Part shown: one piece after another, positions 6,155-11,681 of the stretch
Position numbering within the stretch: the first letter of the stretch is position 1
How the letters are laid out: each line of letters opens with the position of its first letter
Assembly: GCA_902489225.1 (NCBI GenBank)
Contig: CABTZA010000042.1
Span: 1-11,681 of the forward strand
Reading direction: 5' to 3'
Length of the DNA: 11,681 nucleotides
Source of the DNA: an uncultured Collinsella sp.
GTDB taxonomy: Bacteria > Actinomycetota > Coriobacteriia > Coriobacteriales > Coriobacteriaceae
Notes under the pieces: model-generated
What the model saw: only the letters and a program-made list of their open reading frames with translations
Databases searched by the model: none
Told to the model about the DNA's origin: nothing
Program-made: the position numbers and the translations under genes

Positions 6155-6202
6155 ATTAAAAATGGCGTCCATGCGTGTGTACGCGTGGACGCCATTTTTA
6201 AT
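6155..6202. terminator. Bidirectional intrinsic terminator, 17-bp perfect stem
   Basis: Arms 6155-6171 and 6186-6202 are exact complements, A-rich on one side and T-rich on the other (attaaaaatggcgtcca and its partner). The 14-nt loop can add four more pairs (gcgt with acgc) around a gtgt tip. T-runs occur in both directions, so it serves the plus-strand unit before it and the convergent esterase gene. The esterase stop codon (6198-6200) lies inside the stem. Confidence 0.87.
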
Positions 6203-6863
6203 GCGTCAGTATCCAGTGGATGCCGCGCGCCATGCGCAGGTCAGTTTGGGCAAAATGATTGCCGGGGTTGAGCTCCAGCGTTGTTGGGATGTCGCGCTCG
6301 ATAAACAGCTTTTCCATCGCGCGCGTATCGTCGAGTACGTGCCGCATCATGCGGTTGGGCGTCTTGGTTTCCTTTTTACCGAGCGACAGATAGGCGGCGT
6401 CGGGCGTAGCCGTCATCGTGCGCTCGCGCGCGTAGTCGATAAAGCCGGGGAACCACAGCGACCCCGATGCACTCGCCACGCGCTCAAAGACATCTGTTTG
6501 CCAAAGTGCCCACAGTGCAAAAAGACCCGCCAACGAGTAGCCGGCAACGCTGCGCCAGGCGGGCGGTTGCAGGAGCGATGATTCGGCCTGGGGGATTATC
6601 TGCTTCAACAACTCGTCAAGAAAACCAGCAGCCTGTCCGCCAAAGGGCTCGGCATCTCGTATAGTTCCGTCGCATTCCCAGGGGCTCAGCTCGCGATTCC
6701 AATCGAGCCCTCCAATGGCGACAAGGGTGAACGGCGGGCAGTCGAGCTCTCGGCAGCGCTCGTAGACTTCACTACCGTTGCCCATAACCACGGGGAGATA
6801 GATGACGGGCGCGCCTTCCGCACACTCTGAATAAACGGTTATCTGCTTATGATGCGCTTCCAA
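6198..6863 (-). CDS. Alpha/beta hydrolase, esterase D / IroE-like family
   Basis: A 221-residue cytosolic serine esterase of the putative esterase family (Pfam Esterase; Fes/IroE/esterase D relatives). The nucleophile elbow is AGYSLAG with Ser110, and the catalytic histidine is probably His203 in NPGNHFAQ. The strand with AIGGLDWNRELSPW (49-62) is where these proteins form the oxyanion pocket and substrate entrance. The acidic triad residue is not obvious. There is no signal peptide. The start must be the TTG at 6863: an in-frame TGA lies five codons upstream, and no ATG occurs until residue 28, after the first conserved strand. The ribosome-binding site is weak (gagaga). Substrate unknown; siderophore or acyl-ester hydrolysis are family possibilities, but no siderophore genes are nearby. 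The gene stands alone between two terminators. Confidence 0.82.
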   Translation of the reverse strand: MEAHHKQITVYSECAEGAPVIYLPVVMGNGSEVYERCRELDCPPFTLVAIGGLDWNRELSPWECDGTIRDAEPFGGQAAGFLDELLKQIIPQAESSLLQPPAWRSVAGYSLAGLFALWALWQTDVFERVASASGSLWFPGFIDYARERTMTATPDAAYLSLGKKETKTPNRMMRHVLDDTRAMEKLFIERDIPTTLELNPGNHFAQTDLRMARGIHWILTH

Positions 6864-6931
6864 GGCAGGCTTCTCTCAGTGTTGTGATATTGACAGCCTC
6901 AATTGTCGCACGCTGACACGGGGGCAGACGC

Positions 6932-6973
6932 TAAAAGAAAGGCGCGGAGCCGCTCGATGCGATTCCGCGCCTT
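6932..6973 (-). terminator. Intrinsic terminator of the purine permease gene
   Basis: Arms 6939-6948 (aaggcgcgga) and 6964-6973 form a perfect 10-bp GC-rich stem with a 15-nt loop. On the minus strand it is followed by tttctttta. It begins 28 bases after the permease stop codon and precedes the esterase gene, so the two minus-strand genes are separate transcription units. The remaining part of 6864-6931 holds no clear signal besides the esterase leader. Confidence 0.8.
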
Positions 6974-7000
6974 GTTGTTTTGCTTTAGCAGACTATGCCG

Positions 7001-8311
7001 TTACGCCACGAAGAAGTAGACGAGGAAGGCGAGGGCTGCGATCCACATGAGCGGCTTGATCTTGGAGGCCTCGCCCTTAAAGAGCGCGACGACCACGTAG
7101 GCGATAAAGCCCAGGCCAATGCCGGCAGAGATGGAGTAGGTGAAGGGCACGCCGGCGACAATCATGAACGCCGGGAAACCCTGCGACACGTCGGACCAGT
7201 CGATCTCGGAGGCCTCGCTCATCATGAGGTAGCCGACGTAGACCAGGGCACCGCAGGTGGCGGCGCTGGAAACGATGGTGACGATGGGGGAGAAGAACGC
7301 GGCGAGAATGAACAGCACGCCGGTGGTGACGGAGGTGAGACCCGTGCGGCCACCGTCGGCAGCGCCGGAAGTGGACTCGACGAAAGTGGTGATGGAGGAG
7401 ACACCCATGAAACCGCCCACAGCGGCGGCGACGGAGTCGACGATCAGGATCTCCTTGATATTCTCGACGTTGCCGTCGTCGGTGAGGAACTCACCCTGCT
7501 TGGCTACGGCCATCGCGGTGCCCATGGTGTCGAAGAAGTCACTCATGAGCAGCGAGAACGAGATGACGAGGAGCGTGGGGTCGGTAAGGACCTTGACGAT
7601 GGCGGGCACGCCGCCGGCGTCGGCGATGGGGCCACCGATGCTCGAGAAGTCGAGCGGGGCGATGATGCCGGTCGGAGCCTGGGTCACACCTAGGGGGATA
7701 CCGGCGATGACGGCGGCGACGATGCCGATGAGCAGCGAGCCGGGGACGTTGCGGCAGGCGAGGGCGACCGTCACCAGGATGGAGATGATGCCGACGATGA
7801 AGGTGGGGGAGGTGATGTCGCCCAGACCGACGAGTGTACCGGCGCCAGCGGTGATAATGCCGGCATCGCACAGGCCAATCATGGCGATGAACAGGCCCAG
7901 ACCCACCGAGATGGCGTGACGCAGGACAACCGGGATGGCGTCCATGATGGCCTCGCGCAGGCCACAAAGCACGAGCAGCAAGATGACGACGCCCTCAAGG
8001 AAGATGACGCTCATGGCCACGTGCCAGTCACCGCCGCAGACGGTGGTGGCGATTCCGGCGATCATCGCGTTGACGCCTAAGCCCGACGCGCAGGCGAGCG
8101 GACGGTTGGCGAAGATGCCCATGCAGATGGTCATGATGCCGGCGCCCAGGCAGGTGGCGCAGGCGAGCGCTCCCGCATCGATGCCAGCGCCCGAGAGCAC
8201 CGCGGGGTTGACGGCGATGATGTAGGCCATCGCCAGGAATGTTGTCAGTCCAGCGCGGAGTTCGGTCCCGATTGTGGACTTGCGCTCGCTGACGTGAAAT
8301 AGTTCGTCCAT
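7001..8311 (-). CDS. NCS2-family purine permease (AzgA/PbuG-like)
   Basis: A 436-residue polytopic inner-membrane protein importing purine bases (adenine, hypoxanthine or guanine), probably with protons. Family marks are TTFLAMAYIIAVNP near residues 22-36, DTMGTAMAVAKQGEFL in the middle, and the substrate-region signature TTFVESTSGAADGGRTGLTSV. These place it in the AzgA/PbuG/AdeQ branch rather than with the UraA/xanthine branch. Around 12-14 hydrophobic segments follow one another to the C-terminus. I chose the ATG at 8311, with aaggaaaggg just upstream; the longer frame to 8368 adds 19 codons without conserved sequence. Monocistronic, with its own terminator. No purine riboswitch is visible in the short leader, which only has a small cggcc/ggccg hairpin (8330-8347). 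The exact purine is not determined. Confidence 0.92.
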   Translation of the reverse strand: MDELFHVSERKSTIGTELRAGLTTFLAMAYIIAVNPAVLSGAGIDAGALACATCLGAGIMTICMGIFANRPLACASGLGVNAMIAGIATTVCGGDWHVAMSVIFLEGVVILLLVLCGLREAIMDAIPVVLRHAISVGLGLFIAMIGLCDAGIITAGAGTLVGLGDITSPTFIVGIISILVTVALACRNVPGSLLIGIVAAVIAGIPLGVTQAPTGIIAPLDFSSIGGPIADAGGVPAIVKVLTDPTLLVISFSLLMSDFFDTMGTAMAVAKQGEFLTDDGNVENIKEILIVDSVAAAVGGFMGVSSITTFVESTSGAADGGRTGLTSVTTGVLFILAAFFSPIVTIVSSAATCGALVYVGYLMMSEASEIDWSDVSQGFPAFMIVAGVPFTYSISAGIGLGFIAYVVVALFKGEASKIKPLMWIAALAFLVYFFVA

Positions 8312-8366
8312 GCATACCCTTTCCTTGTTCGGCCCCGAGTTTAGGCCGATTGACACGAACTCACCC

Positions 8367-8372
8367 ACTATA
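8367..8372 (-). promoter_or_regulatory. Candidate -10 box of the purine permease gene
   Basis: On the minus strand TATAGT matches the -10 consensus in five of six positions and lies 56 bases before the permease ATG. A convincing -35 box is not seen. It would give a leader of about 45-50 nt. Confidence 0.4.
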
Positions 8373-8465
8373 GCCCCTTTACGACGCTGTTGTTCCTCGC
8401 ATGTTGATGTTCGGCGCTTTGTAGCAGACGGACGGTATTTTTCGCATGAAAATGTGTGGGTACCG

Positions 8466-8471
8466 TATACT
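8466..8471 (+). promoter_or_regulatory. Candidate -10 box of the deformylase-like gene
   Basis: TATACT (five of six matches) lies 34 bases before the ATG at 8505, divergent from the permease promoter. The following GGTTACAAC resembles the GTTACAAT seen at the HAD gene, so either element could be the true -10. No strong -35 is visible. The 8373-8465 stretch between the divergent promoters holds no recognised feature. Confidence 0.35.
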
Positions 8472-8504
8472 TAAGCGGTTACAACGACCCCTATGGAGGA
8501 ACGT

Positions 8505-8924
8505 ATGATTAAAGAGCTTTGCCACGACGAGGCTATCCTGTCCCAGCGTTGCGAGGTTGCGACCGTCGAGGACGAGTCGGTCGCACAGGACCTGATCGAT
8601 ACCATCAAGTCGCTCGATGATGCCGGCTGCCTTGCCGCTAACCAGATTGGCGTTACCAAGAAGGTTTGCGTCTACCTGGACGATGCCGGCGAGCCCCACG
8701 TGCTCTACAACCCCCGTCTGGTGTTTGGCCTGGGCGCCAGCAAGATGGAGGAGAGCTGCCTGACGCACGAGGAGGTCACCAAGTCCACGCGCTATATCAA
8801 GTGCAAGGTTGCCTTTGACCAGATTGTCGACGGCAAGATGAAGGAGTGCCGCCGCGACTACGCGGGCTTTGAGGCACAGATGATCCAGCATATGATCGAT
8901 CACTGTCTAGGAAAGTTGGTCTAA
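8505..8924 (+). CDS. Peptide deformylase-like protein with altered catalytic motif (HMIDH)
   Basis: A 139-residue protein of the peptide deformylase fold, at the short end of the family. Deformylases remove the formyl group from nascent N-terminal Met using a metal held by Cys and two His. The three motifs are recognisable but diverged. Motif I (GxGLAAxQ) reads AGCLAANQ with Gln47; motif II (EGCLS) reads ESCLT with Cys85; motif III (HExDH) reads HMIDH at 129-133. All metal ligands (Cys85, His129, His133) are kept, but the catalytic glutamate is Met130; the codons cat atg atc gat cac show this directly. The start at 8505 has a ggagga site 5 bases upstream; an ATG 12 bases earlier overlaps that site. 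It resembles the short secondary deformylase-like proteins of Firmicutes. Activity is doubtful, and it is unlikely to be the cell's main deformylase. Confidence 0.85.
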   Translation: MIKELCHDEAILSQRCEVATVEDESVAQDLIDTIKSLDDAGCLAANQIGVTKKVCVYLDDAGEPHVLYNPRLVFGLGASKMEESCLTHEEVTKSTRYIKCKVAFDQIVDGKMKECRRDYAGFEAQMIQHMIDHCLGKLV

Positions 8925-9027
8925 GGGGACCAAAGCACCGCACCTTGCCGCTCAATCGTCGCTCGCGTACCTTAAGTACGCTTCGCTCCTCTTTCTTGGC
9001 AATCTGCGGCACTTTGACCCCTTAGAC
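8919..9027. repeat. Long imperfect inverted repeat after the deformylase-like gene
   Basis: Outer arms gtctaagggg (8919-8928) and ccccttagac (9018-9027) pair over 10 bp. Inward, further complementary blocks follow in register: caaag/ctttg, ccgca/tgcgg, ttgcc/ggcaa, and a tip gcgtac (8965-8970)/gtacgc (8976-8981) around cttaa. The ordered blocks make a cruciform or long RNA stem likely. There is no T-tract, so it is not a standard terminator. The deformylase-like stop codon lies in the left arm. It may be a dispersed intergenic repeat; there is no second copy in this window. Confidence 0.5.
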
Positions 9028-9043
9028 GACCTGCGGGGTTAAC

Positions 9044-9071
9044 TTGGTTGAGTTTATCCTGCTTGAATAGT
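9044..9071 (+). promoter_or_regulatory. Weak candidate promoter of the bile salt hydrolase gene
   Basis: TTGGTT (9044-9049) and AATAGT (9066-9071) are spaced by 16 bases. If real, transcription would begin inside the hairpin that follows, leaving a leader of about 90 nt. Matches to consensus are modest, and no better promoter is visible between the hairpin and the start codon. Confidence 0.25.
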
Positions 9072-9105
9072 CCGGGCGTGACATTGTTGTCATGTCCGGG
9101 CTTTT
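9069..9105 (+). terminator. Terminator-like hairpin before the bile salt hydrolase gene
   Basis: Arms 9069-9083 and 9088-9102 form 15 pairs, three of them G-U, around a ttgt loop, and are followed by TTTTGTGTTT. On the plus strand this is a good intrinsic terminator. It is 145 bases after the deformylase-like stop, beyond the long inverted repeat, and 64 bases before the hydrolase ATG. It may end the former transcript or act as an attenuator in the latter's leader. Confidence 0.65.
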
Positions 9106-9168
9106 GTGTTTAGCGCCTTTTTGTTTGGAGACAATGAAATTAGCAAGAACGTAAAGCTAGGAGGCGCT

Positions 9169-10134
9169 ATGTGTACGAGTATTCGATTTACCGATAATTC
9201 TGGCCACATGTATCTGGGCCGCAATCTCGACTGGAGCTTTGACTACGGCCAACAGGTTCGCGTGATGCCGCGCGGGTTTCACATTCCGTATTCGTTTATC
9301 GACGACGCGACGGCGGCGCACGCGGTGATTGGTATGTGCATCGATTACAGGAACTACCCTATGTTCTTCGATTGCGGCAACGATGCGGGCCTCGCCGTGG
9401 CGGGTCTCAATTTCCCGGGTTATGCCGAGTATGCCGAGGACCCTGTCGACGGCAAGACCAATATCGCGGCCTATGAGTTCCCCCTGTGGGTGGCAGCGAC
9501 GTTCTCGACGGTCGATGAGGTCGAGGCCGCGCTGCGCGACACGGTGATTGTCGCCAAATCTGCCGGAGAGGGGCTGGGCGTGTCGCTGCTCCATTGGATT
9601 ATCGGCGACAGCCAGCGCAGCATCGTGGTCGAGATGATGGCTGACGGCCTGCATGTATACGACGATCCGGTCGACACCCTTGCCAACCAGCCGACCTTTC
9701 CGTGGCACATGGAAAACCTGCGCACCTATATCACCGCCACAAGCGATTTTCCGCAGACGGCGACATGGCGTGGCGCCGAGCTCAAGCCCTATGGAGCCGG
9801 TGCCGGCATGCGCGGCATTCCGGGCGATTGCTATTCGCCGAGCCGTTTTGTAAAGGCGGCGTACCTCAATGCCAATTACCCGCAAAAGGAGAGCGAGACC
9901 GAAAACGTCGTTCGCATGTTCCGCTCGCTCGAGGGCGTGGTGATGATCGAGGGAGCGTCCAGGATGGGCGATGGCAAGTTCGAGAAGACTATCTACACCG
10001 GATGCTTTAGCGCGCGCACGGGCAATTATTACTACGCGATGTATGGGGATCCGTCGATTCGCTACGTGAGCCTGATGGATGCCGAGGGCGCGAGCCCCGA
10101 TAGGCTCGTGGTTCCCGAGCCGCGCCGTTCGTAG
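9169..10134 (+). CDS. bsh: Choloylglycine (bile salt) hydrolase
   Basis: A 321-residue Ntn-hydrolase that cleaves the amide bond of glycine- or taurine-conjugated bile acids; penicillin V acylase is the main alternative. After removal of Met1, Cys2 becomes the catalytic N-terminal nucleophile (MCTSIRF). Other family active-site residues are in place: Arg18 and Asp21 in GRNLDW, Asn81 in AGLNFPG, Asn173 in LANQPTF and Arg226 in GDCYSPSRFVKA. Length and motifs fit the Gram-positive bile salt hydrolase group. The start must be the ATG at 9169, which places Cys at position 2 and has aggagg 4 bases upstream; a GTG at 9106 in frame would bury the nucleophile. No signal peptide, so intracellular. Monocistronic, ending before a bidirectional terminator. 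Confidence 0.93.
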   Translation: MCTSIRFTDNSGHMYLGRNLDWSFDYGQQVRVMPRGFHIPYSFIDDATAAHAVIGMCIDYRNYPMFFDCGNDAGLAVAGLNFPGYAEYAEDPVDGKTNIAAYEFPLWVAATFSTVDEVEAALRDTVIVAKSAGEGLGVSLLHWIIGDSQRSIVVEMMADGLHVYDDPVDTLANQPTFPWHMENLRTYITATSDFPQTATWRGAELKPYGAGAGMRGIPGDCYSPSRFVKAAYLNANYPQKESETENVVRMFRSLEGVVMIEGASRMGDGKFEKTIYTGCFSARTGNYYYAMYGDPSIRYVSLMDAEGASPDRLVVPEPRRS

Positions 10135-10155
10135 CCGATAGCTTTACCGCAATGC

Positions 10156-10191
10156 AAAACGGCCCTGCATCTCCCGTGAGGTGCAGGGCCG
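10156..10191. terminator. Bidirectional terminator between bsh and kup
   Basis: Arms 10160-10173 and 10178-10191 form 14 pairs (one G-U) around a ccgt tetraloop. The minus-strand side runs into tttt, favouring termination of kup; the plus side has ctttcgttgattt, adequate for the convergent hydrolase gene. It lies 26 bases after the hydrolase stop and 22 bases past the kup stop. Confidence 0.82.
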
Positions 10192-10213
10192 CTTTCGTTG
10201 ATTTGTGACGTCG

Positions 10214-11681
10214 CTAGAATTTGGCGTCGTTGAGTTGTTCACTTTCGAGGCCGTCGAGCTGTTGCTGTTCGGGCGTATCGGCGACGCTCTCGAGCAGCTC
10301 GGTGGGATCGACGTTCATGTCCCTACCGGCCTCGTTGCCGTTGACCAAGTCGTCCGAGAAGATGTCGACTTCCATTTCCTCGGCCTCTTCAATCTGAACC
10401 TCGAGCGGCACCTGGGTGCGCACGAGCTTAACGGCCGGGCGCATGCGGGCAAACAGCGGCACGTACTCGATGATGATGGCAGAGTTCTCGAGACCGTACC
10501 AGCGCGCCGGGCTTCCGCAAGCGCGGCGGACGGCGTACTTGATGGCCATCACGCGGTGGTCATTGCGGTTGATGTCCGTTTCGGGGGCAAGCATCTTGCG
10601 CAGCATGCAAAAACGGAAGTCGCCCACGTTGCCGCGCGTCTCGTAGATGGAGTAGGTGTGGTGCTGCGGCGGCAACTCACCCGAGGCCATCAGGTCGCCA
10701 ACGATCTGGCGCAGGTAGGCGTTGATGCGCTGATTGACCTTAAAGCCCAGGTCCAAGCGCACGCGGAACAGGAAGTCTGTGCCAAAGGTCTCAACGGAAT
10801 ACTCGTGCGTATAGGGCTCGTCGGTAACGTGTACGTTGATGAACCAATATGCCTTGGCGCGCTTGGGATGCTTGTCCAAGATGGAATAGAGCACGTCGCG
10901 GTCGAGCGTGAGCGGGTCGGGGCTATTGGTGAGGAACACCAGATTGTCGGCGAGCACGGGGTAGGTCTCGTCATTGCGCAGGCGGTTGAGCTGGTCGATG
11001 TACTTGGAGACGGGCAGCAGAATCGTCTGCGTGCGCTCGATGGCGGTGCCGCGACGCCACACATACATAAGGCCGAACAGCAGTGCGGCCAGGAAGATCA
11101 TGACGTAGCCGCCGTCAAAGAACATGGTGAGGCACGAAGCGAAGAAGCACAGCTCAATGGCACCAAAGAGCAGGGCAAAGATGCAGGCGCCCAGCTTGTG
11201 CTTGAGGATGCCGGCGATATAGCTCGTCAGCAGCGTGGTGGTCATGAGCATGGTCACGGTGATGGCGAGGCCATAGGCGCTTTCCATGCGCTCGGAGTTC
11301 TGGAACAGCAGCACGATGAAGATGCAGCCGACCCACATGATGTTGTTGACGAGCGGAATATAGAGCTGACCCTTGGTGTCGCTGGGGTAGTGGATGCGCA
11401 GGTGCGGCATAAGGTTGAGGCGCGTTGCCTCGGATACCAGCGAGAACGAGCCGGTGATGAGCGCCTGCGAGGCAATGATGGCCGCCACGGCCGAAAGCAC
11501 GATGGCAAAGGGGCGCAGGGGCTCGGGGAGCATCATATAGAACGGGTTGACGATATCCATCGCGAGCAACTGGGGATTGGAATTGTTGGCGAGCAGCCAA
11601 GCGCCCTGACCCAGGTAGTTAAGGATAAGCGCCGCTTTAACAAACGGCCAGGATGCGTAGATGTTGGCCTTGCCCACGTGG
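10214..11681 (-). CDS. kup: Kup-family potassium transporter, N-terminus outside window
   Basis: Kup proteins take up K+ with protons across the cytoplasmic membrane. The visible 488 or so codons are the C-terminal two thirds. The frame runs off the right edge, so the GTG near 11677 is an internal Val (GHVGKANI) and not a start. Family blocks include FVKAALILNYLGQGAWLL, NPFYMMLPEPLRPF, IASQALITGSFSLVSEA, and the LVNNIMW segment, with about six further membrane helices up to visible residue 210. A cytosolic domain of about 270 residues follows, including YWFINVHVTDEPYTHEY, typical of the Kup C-terminus. The last 70 residues are acidic and Gln-rich, and are probably lineage-specific. Transcribed toward and sharing a terminator with the bile salt hydrolase gene. 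Confidence 0.93.
   Translation of the reverse strand, partial: HVGKANIYASWPFVKAALILNYLGQGAWLLANNSNPQLLAMDIVNPFYMMLPEPLRPFAIVLSAVAAIIASQALITGSFSLVSEATRLNLMPHLRIHYPSDTKGQLYIPLVNNIMWVGCIFIVLLFQNSERMESAYGLAITVTMLMTTTLLTSYIAGILKHKLGACIFALLFGAIELCFFASCLTMFFDGGYVMIFLAALLFGLMYVWRRGTAIERTQTILLPVSKYIDQLNRLRNDETYPVLADNLVFLTNSPDPLTLDRDVLYSILDKHPKRAKAYWFINVHVTDEPYTHEYSVETFGTDFLFRVRLDLGFKVNQRINAYLRQIVGDLMASGELPPQHHTYSIYETRGNVGDFRFCMLRKMLAPETDINRNDHRVMAIKYAVRRACGSPARWYGLENSAIIIEYVPLFARMRPAVKLVRTQVPLEVQIEEAEEMEVDIFSDDLVNGNEAGRDMNVDPTELLESVADTPEQQQLDGLESEQLNDAKF

Noticed and set aside
8312..8400. Purine riboswitch in the permease leader
   Set aside because: The leader is short and lacks the conserved purine aptamer junction sequences; only a small GC hairpin is present.
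8797..9012. 71-codon minus-strand frame overlapping the deformylase-like gene and the inverted repeat
   Set aside because: Its basic, low-complexity product comes from the repeat and the antisense of a supported gene; no start signal of quality was seen.
1..11681. CRISPR array, defence island, prophage, insertion sequence, tRNA or rRNA
   Set aside because: No regularly spaced repeats, transposase or phage genes, or RNA gene signatures were seen; gene content is metabolic and transport.

Overview
The window is about 60% GC, densely coded and free of mobile elements. It looks like a chromosomal segment of a gut Coriobacteriia member, most likely Collinsella. That is inferred from the gene set (bile salt hydrolase, Kup, LysR next to a core methionine synthase, thi salvage operon), the GC content and the protein sequences; no database search was possible.

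Layout, left to right. (a) 1-654: 3' part of a patatin-like phospholipase, then a strong hairpin where it converges with the thi operon. (b) 756-2811, minus strand: a thiamine salvage operon, thiM - thiamine-binding MTH1187-family gene - thiE, tightly packed and headed by a TPP riboswitch with an intrinsic terminator. thiM starts at a GTG downstream of the riboswitch, not at the upstream in-frame ATG. (c) 2805-4671, plus strand: a divergent HAD-IIB phosphatase gene followed 10 bases later by a LysR regulator gene. (d) 4672-6202: a methionine synthase-like gene (MetE C-terminal domain only) behind an intergenic region with two clear palindromes, one of LysR-box form. It is followed by a possible small transcription unit with a 17-codon ORF and a near-perfect bidirectional terminator. 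(e) 6198-8311, minus strand: a small esterase gene and an NCS2-type purine permease gene, each with its own terminator. (f) 8505-9027, plus strand: a peptide-deformylase-like gene whose HExxH motif reads HMIDH, followed by a roughly 109-nt imperfect inverted repeat that includes its stop codon. (g) 9044-10134, plus strand: a bile salt hydrolase gene behind a terminator-like hairpin. (h) 10214-11681, minus strand: most of a Kup potassium transporter gene, cut by the window edge.

Most of the content is housekeeping or host-adaptation metabolism: thiamine salvage, methionine synthesis, purine uptake, bile acid deconjugation and K+ uptake. I see no clear defence system, CRISPR array, tRNA, rRNA or insertion sequence. 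The observations most worth a second look are the PDF-like protein lacking the catalytic glutamate, the long inverted repeat after it, the LysR/MetE-like regulatory region, and the short orphan unit at about 6008-6202.
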